Shown: positions 39,401 through 42,135, counted from the first letter of the stretch. The stretch: DNA of 64,000 nt from Archivesica marissinica (GCA_014843695.1 CM026400.1:8723872-8787871), one strand, 5' to 3'. Notes: generated by a model from the sequence alone, not told the origin. A program made the numbers and translations.

Positions 39401-42135
39401 GTCAAACCTCTTGATTGATGGTCAAGTTTCAAACTGACATGGTTGTCCCCACCATCTTTCCTGTAGGTACGCCTTCTATGAGGGATATAAAAAAAGCGGA
39501 CATAACACATGAGGACAAAATCCCCACATTAGGGTTATGGTCCAACATTTATTCTCAATGGGAATATAACATTGTATGTCATCAGTGGATTTTAATACGG
39601 GGGTTATGTCCACCTGTGTCAAAAAACAAATGGTGGGGGATTATGTTCACATGTGTCAAAAAACAAATGGTGGGGGGTTATGTCCACCTGTGTCAAAAAA
39701 CAAATGGTGGGGGATTATGTCCACCTGTGTCAAAAAACAAATGGTGGAGGGTTATATCCACCTGTGTCAAAAAACAAATGGTGGGAGATTATATCCTATA
39801 ATCCTTCCGTGAAATTGGGGGGTGGGAGGCTGCAGGAGGGGGTAAAATTCAATAATGTCAGTTTTATGTGAAATATTTCACCTGTAGAAGCTGCAGTATT
39901 GAAATCATAAAGTTTCTCTTCTCCTTGTCCGTAAGCTTGATCTCCAAGCTGCTGTCGTGAGAGAATAATGGTGTCTCTGCCTTCTTCAGGGAACAGTACT
40001 CCTGGATCAGAACAATGACCGACATCTTGTGGGGGGTCACCTGGGGGGTATCAAAATATCGTATAGTTTATAATTACATGAATAGTAAGTACATAGGAGA
40101 AGTTAGCCTGGGTTCCAGTCTGTCGATTTTTCACTAATTTACTTCTGGCAAAATGATATTATCAGAAACTCAATACTGCCCAATTAATGGTCTCGGTGTT
40201 AAAAATATATTTACAGTCAAACCTGTCTTAAGCAGCCAGCCAAGGGAATTGCAGAAAGTGGTTGCTTAGCACAGGTGGATGCTTAATAGAGGTAAAATAT
40301 ATAATAAATCAACATATTGGGAATCTGGAAACAGGCTGCTTAATACAGGTTGGCTGCTTAATAGAGGTAAAATATATAATAAATCAACATATTGGGAATC
40401 TGGAAACAGGCTGCTTAATAGAGGTGACCACTAACACAGGTTTGACTGTATATGACTGACCAGGCAAAATATAGCAATGCCTGTTCCCAGACTAATTAAA
40501 TACAATTAGGACAGAGTGACGAATGAGGACGATACCATTACACTAAGATATAGTGAAACACGCTTTTATTTTGACTAAGTGTATCTCATTATACCTGGTC
40601 GATACCAACTACCTGGATCACCTATATCGTGTTTATTTTATTGGTTTTCTGTTTAAATACATAGGTCACATATCGCGTTGGACCAGTAAGGCCCCAGATA
40701 TCAGTTACATAATCGGGGTTCATTCTAGGTCAGAATTTTTGGGAGAAGTGAGAAAGCGTGTGATCGCTTCCTTAAATGGTGTTCTTTAATGTACTTCTGC
40801 AAAATAGGGTTAAAATGCACAGTACAACCATTAAATACAACATTTGAATAGAAGGAGTGCTTTACAATGGGCCAGTGTATCTTACTAGACAAAATTTTGT
40901 TTGAAAATCGTAAAAAAACAAAAAAAATTTTTTTTTTTTAAGGGAGAAGTGGGGCCCCCAGAGGGCGAAGTCAGGGTCCCTAGGGTGACAATTTCGCCCA
41001 CATCGCCCTCTAGAATGATCCCTGCATAATTGATTATTTGTTGATTTTCATGCAAAGCACATCTAGTAGGACTAATGCATGGTACCATCGTTATTACAAA
41101 CGTTAGATTAATCGAGACCTCATTCCTGATGGTATCCATCGCCACGAGGGAGAGAGAAGAGGCAATGTGGAGTTTAAATGCTTTGTCTAAGGGCACAATC
41201 GTGACAGCTACAGCTGGGTGTGAAATCCGGGCCTTTCGCGAACACGCTAAAACAACTTTCCCGACTTTGAGTGATATCTGAAAGAGGCAGACTGTAGATT
41301 TTTCACTAATTTACTTCTGGCAAAATGATATTACAATTAATGGTCTCGGTGTTAAAAAATATATATGACTGACAAGGCAAAATATATCAACGCCTGTTCC
41401 CAGGCTAATTAACCCATTCAACCCCAAGTAACTGACTTGAACTGGTGCATGATATTTTTAGATCCATAAATTAATAAGAAAATTACCTTTGGACCAGTTC
41501 ATTTATCAAAATGGGTAATTTATCTAAAAATAGTAATAATTATTACTGACAAAAAGTGCAGATCCTGATGAGACGGATCTGGATCTACACTTTTTGTTAT
41601 ATGTTATATTTCGGGTTTTACGCCTGCATCAGCACCATTTTGGGCTATATCGCCGGGGGGCAGTTTACCTAACAACACCTTTCCTGGGCAGGCTCCAGCG
41701 GTTAACCAGTACTTGGTACACCAACCTCCATAAGAAACTGCCAACTTTTTCATATAAATGAGACACGGCCTGAGCGGGGCTCGAACCCGTGACCATCAGT
41801 GATGATAGGTTACAGTGGTATACAGGTCAGCAACCGTAACCACTCGACCACGGAGGCGGACTCACTTTTTGTAAGTCTATTTAGAGGTATGTAGTGTTGA
41901 AAGGGTTAAATACAATTAGGGCAGTTCATAACAAATTTCTGACTATTGCTATTGTATTGCCGACAAGCTGTTCACAATATTGAATGTCTATTAGCTGAAG
42001 CCGTGTGGTGAATTAATGACACAATTTACTCTTGAATACATGCCATGCTGGATATAAATGCTAAAATTCAACCTGTTCCTTCAGTGGCTTTCGACTGAAT
42101 GGCCCCAATGTGAACAAATCAGACTGTGTCCCCAT
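246..42135 (-). CDS. ANAPC5: ANAPC5, anaphase-promoting complex subunit 5 (18 coding exons; span)
   Basis: Span of a spliced gene; the exons are listed separately. APC5 is a non-catalytic scaffold of the nuclear/cytoplasmic anaphase-promoting complex (APC/C) ubiquitin ligase, part of the platform with APC1, APC4 and APC15. The 18 exons join in frame to 783 residues plus stop; human APC5 is about 755. Conserved blocks in order include VTPHKMSVIVLI (residues 22-33), SLRVKEYCTALHNLFHYFDR (283-302), RYAALNLTALHYRFGH (327-342), DTNDNVCLQHAL (359-370), LYYQARLYHE and TERNKCAHLFKQL near the C-terminus. The middle and C-terminal parts are TPR-like helical repeats in this family. All introns are GT..AG. 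The gene spans 42 kb because its introns hold minisatellites and transposons. The start is the first ATG of the most upstream exon found; a 5' untranslated exon is implied but not located. Recognition rests on remembered family sequence, not on a search. Confidence 0.95.
486..706. mobile_element. MITE-like element C, termini TTAGCCTGG / CCAGGCTAA
   Basis: Inverted termini TTAGCCTGG..CCAG and CTGTTCCCAGGCTAA. Related copies occur at 40103-40494 and 41287-41408. An internal 80-bp part beginning CGGCCCAATTAATGG is tandemly doubled. It lies in intron 17 of ANAPC5. Confidence 0.65.
715..885. repeat. Dispersed repeat fragment related to the 13.1-14.4 kb array
   Basis: Shares the order GAACTCTCCAGCTG, GAGGAAG, GTGCC.TC.G.GCAGTATTTC and GTAGA.CCAC.GACCT.CC with 13090-14390, so both derive from one dispersed repeat. 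Confidence 0.5.
886..1409. repeat. MITE-like element B whose end is expanded into a 47-bp array
   Basis: About eight 47-bp copies (1035-1408) containing CACCAGTCCATGTGAGTTAC and TTGAATGGGTTAA. The unit equals the terminal part of element B, seen intact at 30701-30941 and 41409-41909. The flank at 890-1030 holds the rest of the element, including GATGAGCCGTCTCATCAGG. Confidence 0.75.
1410..1474. other. Short intron 17 end, nothing recognised
   Basis: Single-copy AT-rich sequence next to the exon 17 donor. Confidence 0.4.
1475..1637 (-). CDS. ANAPC5: ANAPC5 exon 17 (residues 660-714)
   Basis: Acceptor TTTTCAG, donor GCAG|GTTGAA, 163 nt. It reads FQMQLPQQAIQILTRNMLPI, then HGTICDQGRLLCCYAKCQVA, matching human PEQALSLLHMAIEPILADGA and KGRAMFLVAKCQVA. 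It ends in a basic stretch, KRSEKERRA. Confidence 0.93.
1790..2045 (-). mobile_element. Fragments of the SINE-2 tail
   Basis: TAAACTTTATTTATTTTACA at 1798 and TTAATCACTCTCGCTGGC at about 2015 are the 3' tail of SINE family 2 in reverse orientation, separated by unrelated sequence. Confidence 0.45.
2130..3690. repeat. 76-bp array, ~20 copies, spanning exon 16 end and donor
   Basis: On the gene strand each unit is GTACGTTACCCTGGTTACC, a short join, then a copy of the last ~54 nt of exon 16 (TTGGAATATCTCGGTGC..CAGTTGGCATATATACAG). The unit edge matches CCCTGGCTACCAGACATC inside the exon, suggesting that duplication began at this short similarity. Each copy keeps GTACGT or GTATGT. One copy near 2775 is shortened. 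Confidence 0.95.
3619..3766 (-). CDS. ANAPC5: ANAPC5 exon 16 (residues 610-659)
   Basis: Acceptor ATTTGCAG, donor CAG|GTACGT, 148 nt. It reads ALLALGELCSQTGNPTNATT and ends HHLEYLGALASIQLAYIQ, matching human LLSVAELYWRSSSPTIALPM and YRLQYLASETVLNLAFAQ. The exon 3' half and donor seed a 76-bp array of about 20 copies. Confidence 0.94.
4140..4400. repeat. AT-rich short repeats in intron 15
   Basis: Three loose copies of AATAATTTATTATTGAA.AA with spacing near 45 bp follow a C-rich run at about 4148. Confidence 0.45.
4648..4880. repeat. Pair of hairpins, probably a MITE
   Basis: CCAATATGTAAAATATTGG (4652) pairs with CCAATATTTTACATATTGG (4702) around a GC-rich loop GGCGTTAGCGCC. A second, related hairpin lies at 4795-4873 with loop GGCGCGACGCTATGCGC. 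No target duplication was found. Confidence 0.5.
5025..5147 (-). CDS. ANAPC5: ANAPC5 exon 15 (residues 569-610)
   Basis: Acceptor TGTTTTAG, donor TGCAG|GTACGA, 123 nt. It reads SAILNKEKGEITLALQQLLH then LVDSSNLEKGD, fitting the helical segment before the LL.L.EL block in exon 16. Confidence 0.88.
5613..5700. mobile_element. MITE A fragment (TACAGTCAAACCTG family)
   Basis: TTACAGTCAAATCTGTGTTA, then GTGGTCACCTCTATTAAGCA and TTGTTTTATTATACATTTTG: the left half of the element intact at 6649-6817. Confidence 0.6.
5990..6135. repeat. Low-complexity GGCAAAAA repeat
   Basis: Alternating TTTTTGCC/GGCAAAAA runs after CAGGGTTGGCAGG, possibly an old MITE end. No TSD was found. Confidence 0.35.
6217..6413 (-). 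CDS. ANAPC5: ANAPC5 exon 14 (residues 504-569)
   Basis: Acceptor CATTGCAG, donor TGAG|GTAATC, 197 nt. It reads GQYGLALDLINSAKKRFPKN, then SEVWMNSEQEIVFDRTI, matching human LKERFPPNSQHAQLWMLCDQKIQFDRA in register. A SINE starts 20 bp from the acceptor and replaces much of the upstream tract. Confidence 0.96.
6434..6639 (+). mobile_element. SINE-1 copy (tRNA-Leu-like head) next to exon 14
   Basis: Degenerate Pol III box A (AGCACAATGG) and box B (GGAGTTCGAGCCC), then the family body GAATTTAAATTCCACGTTGC and tail TTCGCAATCGAGCTAA. It is antisense to ANAPC5 and ends 20 bp from the exon 14 acceptor. Confidence 0.8.
6649..6817. mobile_element. MITE A, intact, TA flanks
   Basis: Starts CAGTCTAACCTGTGTTA and ends TTAAGACAGGTTTGACTG, flanked by TA on both sides, as expected for Tc1/mariner or pogo-type non-autonomous elements. 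The body repeats AAGCAGCCA blocks. Confidence 0.7.
6850..7020. mobile_element. Two opposed SINE-1 tails
   Basis: 6855-6965 is a reverse SINE-1 3' part (TTTTAGCTCGATTGCGAAAC onward). 6966-7017 is a forward tail (GTTGTAAGAACGTTGTTTCG). Together they form an imperfect inverted repeat. Confidence 0.65.
7172..7402 (+). mobile_element. SINE-1 copy
   Basis: Head GTCATGATATCGCAGTGGTA, body GGCAAGGCATTTAAACTCCA, tail TTGTTTCGCAATCGAATAAT. Its box B is degraded. It lies at the far end of the exon 13 donor array. Confidence 0.75.
7425..8999. repeat. 68-bp array, ~23 copies, spanning exon 13 end and donor
   Basis: On the gene strand each unit repeats the last ~62 nt of exon 13 (TACTTCAACGGGGAGTCCG..ATGCAGAGTGT) followed by GTAAG. 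Where the exon reads GTGTACTTC the array reads GTGTAAGTACTTC, so the join created the donor context. One unit near 8230-8269 is shortened to 39 bp. Distal copies (7425-7560) differ most. Confidence 0.96.
8940..9063 (-). CDS. ANAPC5: ANAPC5 exon 13 (residues 462-503)
   Basis: Acceptor CCTTACAG, donor TGT|GTAAGT, 124 nt. It reads ECMSMMSQLILHLDTTESGV then YFNGESVCIALCNIARLHAE, aligning with human NNTESFAVALCHLAELHAE. The donor chosen is the exon-proximal one: its phase 0 fits exon 14. About 22 further copies of this donor follow in the 68-bp array. Confidence 0.93.
9118..9365 (+). mobile_element. SINE-2 copy near exon 13 acceptor
   Basis: tRNA-like head GTCCGATTAGCGCAGTGGTT, body GTGAGATGGTACGGTGGTCG and GGTTTCCTCCCATATGAATG, tail GTGATTAATATAAGT. 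Starts 54 bp from the exon 13 acceptor, antisense to the gene. Confidence 0.85.
9470..9690. repeat. 90-bp repeat, ~2.4 copies, spanning exon 12 end and donor
   Basis: Exon 12 sequence from CAACATTCCCAGTCCGGC to GGGAAACG plus GTAAGTTTAACATGCC is repeated once completely (donor at 9516) and once in part. The exon-proximal donor is at 9606. Confidence 0.92.
9606..9719 (-). CDS. ANAPC5: ANAPC5 exon 12 (residues 424-462)
   Basis: Acceptor GTTTCAG, donor CG|GTAAGT, 114 nt. It starts VFEYLQKSDVLNCQHS and ends NKAALWQMFGK, matching human ALKDSDLLHWKHS and QKTAIWRLYGRS. The exon end plus donor recurs at 9516 (90 bp further into the intron). A SINE insertion duplicated the 14-bp acceptor region at 9720-9733 and 9999-10012. 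Confidence 0.93.
9734..9998 (-). mobile_element. SINE-5 copy with 14-bp TSD at the exon 12 acceptor
   Basis: Head on the minus strand GTCCGCCTCCGTGGTCGAGG, box B-like GGGTTCGAGCCCCG, body CTGGAACCTGCCCAGGAAAG, tail GGCGTAAAACCCGAAATATA. The direct repeat CTGAAACAATAATA at 9720-9733 and 9999-10012 is the target-site duplication. Confidence 0.92.
10185..11425. repeat. 21-bp minisatellite, ~58 copies, intron 11
   Basis: Unit GGCTCTATAACATCGGGA plus CTT, with variants ATTGGG, ATCAGG and ATTGTG. Because 21 is a multiple of three, several frames stay open; these are not genes. Confidence 0.97.
11446..11666 (-). mobile_element. SINE-1 copy
   Basis: Reverse copy: tail TTTTAGCTCGATTGCGAAAC, body CAACGTGGAATTTAAATGCC, box B complement GGGGCTCGAACTCC, head CTACCACTGTGCAATCC. 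Confidence 0.85.
11750..11998 (-). mobile_element. SINE-2 copy
   Basis: Reverse copy: TTTATTTTACAACGATTGCG tail, TCGAACCCGGGTTGCATT and CCACTGCGCTAATCGGACAG head. Confidence 0.85.
12215..12455 (+). mobile_element. SINE-2 copy
   Basis: Head AATTAGCGCAGTGGTTACCG, body GTGAGATGGTACGGTAGTCG and TTTCCTCCCACACGAATGAC, tail GAGTGATTAATATAAGT. Confidence 0.85.
12529..12935. repeat. 132-bp repeat, 3 copies
   Basis: CCTTTGAACT begins units at 12529, 12661 and 12793, with a truncated start at 12925. The array ends about 45 bp from the exon 11 donor but does not include exon sequence. Confidence 0.9.
12982..13049 (-). CDS. ANAPC5: ANAPC5 exon 11 (residues 402-424)
   Basis: Acceptor CTTTCAG, donor CA|GTAAGC, 68 nt. 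It reads NLTSIGIQAYARHNAFATAK, matching human YLASLGIQSLVQQRAFAGKT. Confidence 0.93.
13130..14385. repeat. 43-bp minisatellite, ~28 copies, derived from a dispersed repeat
   Basis: Unit CAGACACCCCGGATGCTCCT then TCGAGCAGTATTTCGGGCAC. Three copies carry an extra GGGTAGACCACT. Flanks on both sides continue the dispersed element also seen at 715-885. Overlapping open frames are by-products. Confidence 0.95.
14540..14668. mobile_element. MITE A fragment
   Basis: GTGGCTGCTTAGCACTGGTG through ACACAGGTTTGACTATA: the right part of the TA-flanked element. Confidence 0.65.
14728..14965 (-). mobile_element. SINE-2 copy
   Basis: Reverse copy with TTTATTTTACGATTGCGAAG tail, AACCCACCTGTCCGATCTGG body and TAACCACTGCGCTAG head end. 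It ends 35 bp before the exon 10 donor. Confidence 0.82.
15009..15101 (-). CDS. ANAPC5: ANAPC5 exon 10 (residues 371-401)
   Basis: Acceptor TTTGACAG, donor CCG|GTAAAT, 93 nt, phase 0. It reads GWLHRLSEQGTARTENLLER and ends NELNLP, aligning with human SWLYVLGQKRS..LLEHSVKKA. Confidence 0.94.
15345..15426 (-). CDS. ANAPC5: ANAPC5 exon 9 (residues 343-370)
   Basis: Acceptor ATTTACAG, donor TTG|GTATGT, 82 nt. EEAKSALREAIGMAQDTNDN then VCLQHAL matches the human helical repeat QQAELALQEAIRIAQESNDH. A tRNA-headed SINE begins 22 bp from the acceptor. Confidence 0.96.
15448..15735 (+). mobile_element. SINE-3 copy (tRNA-Thr-like head) beside exon 9
   Basis: Head GACGGATCTGTAGTCCAGTG and CTGGACTGGTAATCCAG (anticodon loop with GGT), body TCAGATGGGACGTTAAACCG and CACGTAAAAGAACC, tail GACGATAAATAAACGT. 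ACATGAT occurs on both sides. It starts 22 bp from the exon 9 acceptor. Confidence 0.85.
15818..16068 (-). mobile_element. SINE-2 copy
   Basis: Reverse copy: AACTTTATTTATTTTACG tail, GTGGGAGGAAACCGAAGTAC, head end AGCGCTAACAACTACGC. Confidence 0.85.
16262..16578. mobile_element. MITE D, TIR CAGGGWTCATTCTAG
   Basis: Starts CAGGGATCATTCTAG and ends CTAGAATGAACCCTG. A second copy lies in opposite orientation at 40714-41024, and a fragment at 21760-21805. Body: TCGCCCTAGGGACCCTGACT. Confidence 0.8.
16690..17150. repeat. 86-bp array, 5 copies, amplified from SINE-3
   Basis: On the minus strand the unit (TCTGACCCTAATATTGGTAA, GAGATGGGACTATAAACCGA, GGTCTC.TGTATCGG) matches the SINE-3 body. The array runs into a SINE-3 tRNA-like head at 17088-17150, so the SINE was expanded in place. 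Confidence 0.85.
17160..17925. repeat. 41-bp minisatellite with a ~352-bp second-order repeat
   Basis: Unit TTTCCAGAGTCTAACATC then TTATCTGCAATCATTTCCCA. The block 17211-17560 is repeated almost exactly at 17562-17910. Confidence 0.92.
17926..18645. repeat. 43-bp minisatellite, ~17 copies
   Basis: Unit TTAACAATTTATCTCGCATA, TTTCCCCCATCACCTCCAGA, GTC. Related to the preceding array through CATC.C.TCCAGAGTCT.AACA. Confidence 0.93.
18686..18904 (-). mobile_element. SINE-1 copy near exon 8 donor
   Basis: Reverse copy: GTTTATACAAATTAATATTA tail, GGGGAATTTAAATGCCTCGC body, head end TAGCACGACTTCC. Sense to the gene, 30 bp past the exon 8 donor. Confidence 0.8.
18935..19140 (-). CDS. ANAPC5: ANAPC5 exon 8 (residues 275-343)
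   Basis: Acceptor TTTTTCAG, donor CATAA|GTAAGT, 206 nt. HFLSYLNSLRVKEYCTALHN and RYAALNLTALHYRFGH are the most recognisable blocks of APC5. The insert between them (residues about 303-326) is variable in the family. A SINE lies 30 bp beyond the donor. Confidence 0.97.
19290..20688. repeat. ~70-80-bp array, ~18-20 copies, reaching the exon 7 donor
   Basis: Core (plus) AGCAGCATAGCTCACCTTAT then TTCTTGGCACAGTCGAGCTA. Longer units contain, on the gene strand, GGCAGAGGTGGTACATAGCA, which aligns ungapped with the exon 7 end and donor, GGCAGAAGCGGTATGCACTA; about 21 of 29 positions match over the full alignment, mostly transitions otherwise. The core also holds AATAAG|GTGAGC, a decoy-like donor. 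Confidence 0.85.
20689..20790 (-). CDS. ANAPC5: ANAPC5 exon 7 (residues 241-274)
   Basis: Acceptor ACCTGTAG, donor GCG|GTATGC, 102 nt, phase 0 at both ends. It reads VFLLQHNQKEALSPGEMQDK and continues to NPDMAEA, matching the human SLLKNDE.KALTPA..NPDFAEA. Tandem arrays abut it on both sides, so its length-neutral phase means skipping would delete 34 residues without a frameshift. Confidence 0.95.
20783..21752. repeat. 45/57-bp array, ~19 copies, spanning exon 7 acceptor
   Basis: On the gene strand units read AATTATACCTCCCATACCTG, TAG, GTGTTCC, then TGCTATAATGCATACATTTA. CCTGTAG|GTGTTCCTG is the acceptor and first bases of exon 7. Short units lack 12 bp around ACCTCCCAT. Most units keep the CTGTAG acceptor. 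Confidence 0.95.
21760..21807. mobile_element. MITE D fragment
   Basis: CAGGGCTCATTCTAG then TCGCCCTAGGGACCCTGAC, cut by insertion of MITE E. Confidence 0.65.
21808..22025. mobile_element. MITE E (hAT-like), CAGGGTTCC / GGAACCCTG
   Basis: Inverted ends CAGGGTTCCCGCTGTCGG and CAGACAGAGGGAACCCTG. CTGACGG flanks both sides, giving a 7-8-bp target duplication typical of hAT elements. Related copy at 28091-28780. Confidence 0.8.
22147..22579. mobile_element. hAT MITE with 8-bp TSD CATTTAAC and BED-finger remnant
   Basis: Inverted ends TAGGGATGGCAACGAATA and TATTCGTTGCCATCCCTA, flanked by CATTTAAC at 22139-22146 and 22580-22587. Inside is a plus-strand remnant SHVWNCLN..ARCNLCKL (about 22263-22337), like a BED zinc finger (W..C..C) of hAT transposases, and a short array of GACCGAATATTCGAATACCG (22475-22550). 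Confidence 0.9.
22749..22815 (-). CDS. ANAPC5: ANAPC5 exon 6 (residues 218-240)
   Basis: Acceptor GTTGCAG, donor CAG|GTACGT, 67 nt. It ends SQRQAEYFILQQ, matching the conserved SQKQAEFF.SQQ block. Confidence 0.93.
22964..23203 (-). mobile_element. SINE-1 copy
   Basis: Reverse copy: CTTTAGCTCGATTGCGAAAC tail, CAACGTGGAATTTAAATGCC, box B complement GGGGCTTGAACTCC, head end TATCACGACTTCC. Confidence 0.87.
23209..23393. mobile_element. MITE-like element, TTAACTCTTTGC / GCAAAGGGTTAA
   Basis: 12-bp inverted ends (one mismatch), with an internal palindrome centred on GACGCGGCGTTACGCCGCGG and inverted GATCAGG/TGTTTGC blocks. It resembles element B in layout. Confidence 0.65.
23508..23785 (+). mobile_element. 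SINE-3 copy
   Basis: Head GACGGATCTGTAATCCAGTG, CTGGACTGGTAATCCAG, box B GGTTCGATCCCC; body and tail GACGATAAATAAACGT as in the other copies. Confidence 0.88.
23891..24119 (-). CDS. ANAPC5: ANAPC5 exon 5 (residues 142-218)
   Basis: Acceptor TTTTCAAG, donor GAGAG|GTACAG, 229 nt. It opens with LFVRRMILAFEKLSFSQVTD, strongly like the human LRHMILAYSKLSFSQV block, then enters an acidic, Ser-rich linker (IEEESQDFGGSL) where the family is variable. Confidence 0.95.
24160..24415. repeat. 83-bp repeat, 3 copies
   Basis: Copies start near AACCCTTTCC.TCAT and contain GAAGCACCTCTTGACG and CATTACCAATACGACAT. Begins about 40 bp upstream (gene sense) of the exon 5 acceptor. Confidence 0.9.
24420..27195. 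repeat. 119-bp minisatellite, ~23 copies, intron 4
   Basis: Unit holds CTATGTAGTCCCAGTAATAT, GGAGGTGGGATAGATATGGC, TTATCCACTGCATGATAGCT and TATAATAGTATATTAACC. Period 119 bp (for example starts at 24541 and 24660). Ends about 90 bp before the exon 4 donor and holds no exon sequence. Confidence 0.97.
27284..27402 (-). CDS. ANAPC5: ANAPC5 exon 4 (residues 102-142)
   Basis: Acceptor TTATCAAG, donor TTG|GTGAGT, 119 nt. It reads LQEFIDEGVGAIKDYFQN and ends TKSSVL plus a split Gly, matching the segment before the conserved RRMIL block. Confidence 0.93.
27518..28062. mobile_element. hAT-like MITE, CAGGCGCGTAGCTACCT ends, split by a SINE-1
   Basis: Left end CAGGCGCGTAGCTACCTG, right end GACCTAGCTACGCCCCTG; internal GTTGCGTACACATT.. 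GTTTGCGTACACATTAGA. No clear TSD. SINE-1 at 27739-27984 interrupts it. A similar end occurs near 49889 (CAGGCCCGTAGGCAGG). Confidence 0.6.
27739..27984 (+). mobile_element. SINE-1 copy with TSD AATTCAGAGG
   Basis: Head GTTGTGACAGCGCAGTGGAT, box B GGAGTTCAAGCCC, body and tail as in the family. AATTCAGAGG flanks it at 27729-27738 and 27985-27994. Confidence 0.9.
28091..28780. mobile_element. MITE E copy with nested SINE-2 and SINE-5 fragment
   Basis: Ends CAGGGTTCCCTCTCTCGG and CCGACAATGGGAACCCTG, interior GGCGCCAATTCAA and TTGGCGACC as at 21808. A reverse SINE-2 (28143-28333) and a short SINE-5 tail (28343-28395) lie inside. Confidence 0.75.
28143..28333 (-). mobile_element. SINE-2 copy, internally deleted
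   Basis: Reverse copy: TTTATTTTACAACAATTGCG tail, AACCCACCTGTCCGATCTGG, head end CGCTAACCACTGCGC. It lacks about 50 bp of the body between the tail and the AACCCACC block. Confidence 0.82.
29018..29560 (+). mobile_element. SINE-4 copy with triplicated 3' part
   Basis: Head GTCCGTGGTCCAATGGTAGA, box B GGTTCGATACT, then body GCAAGGCACCTCACACACAT, ACTGGTTAA.CGCTATGGTC, CCCGCAAGGGGTTTGACATT. The body occurs three times (about 29082, 29238, 29390), giving an open frame without coding character. Confidence 0.85.
29833..30080. repeat. 20-bp minisatellite, 12 copies
   Basis: Exact or near-exact copies of GTCAACATCTGATATCGGCC. Confidence 0.97.
30081..30550. other. Intron 3, no recognised feature
   Basis: Single-copy AT-rich sequence; no gene, SINE or clear repeat seen. 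Confidence 0.4.
30558..30647 (+). pseudogene. Fragment of a psq/pogo-type helix-turn-helix
   Basis: Reads SPSPLTNAYQAVRDMGLPVK, then PAARQYGVPL. This resembles HTH_psq domains (A...V...G.P...AA..YGVP..TLR) of pogo/CENP-B-like transposases and transposon-derived genes, then loses similarity. Only about 30 residues remain, so it is probably a transposon relic; the family is inferred from the motif alone. Confidence 0.5.
30701..30941. mobile_element. MITE-like element B, intact
   Basis: Ends TTAACCCATTCAACACC and GGTGTTGAAAGGGTTAA; central palindrome GAGACGGCTCGTTACGAGCC. Same family as 886-1409 and 41409-41909. Confidence 0.75.
30945..31290. other. Intron 3, no recognised feature
   Basis: AT-rich; nothing recognised. 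31302-31400 then shows a MITE E end (GGGTTCCCTCTGTATGCGCC). Confidence 0.4.
31648..31824. mobile_element. MITE A, intact, TA flanks
   Basis: CAGTCAAACCTGTCTTA to ACACATGTTTGACTG with TA on each side. It ends about 40 bp beyond the exon 3 donor. Confidence 0.75.
31865..31947 (-). CDS. ANAPC5: ANAPC5 exon 3 (residues 75-102)
   Basis: Acceptor ACTTTCAG, donor AA|GTAGGT, 83 nt, phase 0 to 2. It reads ASDVTLKELCMKVKDKLKPE and onward to MFLK. Its acceptor and first 11 bases are the seed of the 37-bp array just upstream in the gene (31935-32866). Confidence 0.9.
31935..32866. repeat. 37-bp array, ~25 copies, spanning exon 3 acceptor
   Basis: On the gene strand each unit is TTTATTGCCTGTATTACTTT, CAG, GCTTCTGATGT, ACA: polypyrimidine tract, acceptor and first 11 bases of exon 3. 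Nearly every copy keeps TTTCAG (a few TTACCTTCAG). Confidence 0.97.
32868..33104 (-). mobile_element. SINE-5 copy
   Basis: Reverse copy: TTCGGGTTTTACACCTGCAT tail end, CTTTCCTGGACAGGCTCCAG, GCAGGGCTCGAACCTGTGAC box B region. The 37-bp array unit CAATAAATGT resumes at about 33107, so the SINE inserted into the array. Confidence 0.87.
33190..33408 (-). mobile_element. SINE-2 copy
   Basis: Reverse copy: TTTATTTTACAACGATTGCG tail, GTGGTCATTCGTGTGGGAG, GGTTGCATTGGTGAGAAGCG head end. A short reverse SINE-1 tail follows (33420-33470). Confidence 0.85.
33479..33620. repeat. Inverted repeat, ~35-bp arms
   Basis: ATCTCAATGAGTGTGACAGT.. GGATATTGTCAACCC pairs with GGGTTGACAATATCC..ACTGCCACACTCACCGAGAT. 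Probably a MITE; no TSD was found. Confidence 0.65.
33935..36868. repeat. 33/40-bp minisatellite, ~80 copies, left block
   Basis: Unit CAAACTGACACTGTTTGG, ATGTACATGTATGGT (33 bp), or with CAAACCT added (40 bp). Thirty-three is a multiple of three, so frames stay open on both strands. Intron 2 of ANAPC5. Confidence 0.97.
36869..37249. repeat. Array flank, left copy, plus ~40-bp repeat
   Basis: Begins TTAATGGTCAAGTTTCAAAC and is almost the same as 39415-39780. Its end holds four to five units of TTATGTCCACCTGTGTCAAA, AAACAAATGGTGGGGG. It stops at the N run. Confidence 0.9.
37250..38249. other. Assembly gap, exactly 1000 N
   Basis: One thousand N, so probably a placeholder length. Translations through it are meaningless. 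Confidence 0.99.
38250..39410. repeat. 40-bp minisatellite, right block
   Basis: The same array as 33935-36868, but dominated by GGCTGTACATG and 40-bp units, with a second-order repeat of about 280-300 bp marked by ACACTATTTGG (38280, 38560, 38840). Confidence 0.95.
39415..39800. repeat. Array flank, right copy, plus ~40-bp repeat
   Basis: Second copy of 36869-37249, including ATGGTTGTCCCCACCATCTT and four to five units of ATGTCCACCTGTGTCAAAAA. It ends about 80 bp before the exon 2 donor. Confidence 0.9.
39882..40040 (-). CDS. ANAPC5: ANAPC5 exon 2 (residues 22-74)
   Basis: Acceptor CCCCCCAG, donor CAG|GTGAAA, 159 nt, phase 0 at both ends. VTPHKMSVIVLIQEYC matches the conserved N-terminal block of the family, and the exon closes with ISILQLLQ. 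Confidence 0.93.
40103..40494. mobile_element. Element C copy interrupted by MITE A
   Basis: Ends TTAGCCTGGGTTCCAG and CTGTTCCCAGACTAA; interior CCCAATTAATGGTCTCGGTG as at 486-706. MITE A (40214-40448) sits inside. Confidence 0.75.
40214..40448. mobile_element. MITE A, TA flanks, internal doubling
   Basis: CAGTCAAACCTGTCTTA to ACACAGGTTTGACTG with TA on both sides. A ~75-bp segment starting GAGGTAAAATATATAATAAA is doubled. Confidence 0.8.
40714..41024. mobile_element. MITE D copy
   Basis: GGGGTTCATTCTAGGTCAGA to CTAGAATGATCCCTG, opposite orientation to 16262-16578, with a long A/T run at 40915-40942. Confidence 0.8.
41110..41262 (-). mobile_element. SINE-1 copy, tail truncated
   Basis: ATCGAGACCTCATTCCTGAT, GGCAATGTGGAGTTTAAATG and GGGCCTTTCGCGAACACGC; the 3' tail is lost. 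Confidence 0.7.
41287..41408. mobile_element. Element C copy, left end lost
   Basis: CAGACTGTAGATTTTTCACT, ATTAATGGTCTCGGTGTTAA, and end CTGTTCCCAGGCTAA. Confidence 0.65.
41409..41909. mobile_element. Element B copy interrupted by SINE-5
   Basis: Ends TTAACCCATTCAACCCC and GTGTTGAAAGGGTTAA. Interrupted at 41598-41862. Confidence 0.78.
41598..41862 (-). mobile_element. SINE-5 copy with TSD CACTTTTTGT
   Basis: CACTTTTTGT at 41588-41597 and 41863-41872. Body CTTTCCTGGGCAGGCTCCAG, box B complement GGGGCTCGAACCCGTG, head GACCACGGAGGCGGAC. Confidence 0.92.
42073..42135 (-). CDS. ANAPC5: ANAPC5 coding exon 1 (residues 1-21)
   Basis: Reads MGTQSDLFTLGPFSRKPLKE plus Q. The exon begins at 42142 after a TTTTTCAG acceptor, so the ATG lies 7 bases into it and an untranslated exon must precede it. 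The donor is CAG|GTTGAA, weak but in phase 0 with exon 2. The N-terminus is shorter than in human, and a longer start on an unseen exon cannot be excluded. Confidence 0.8.
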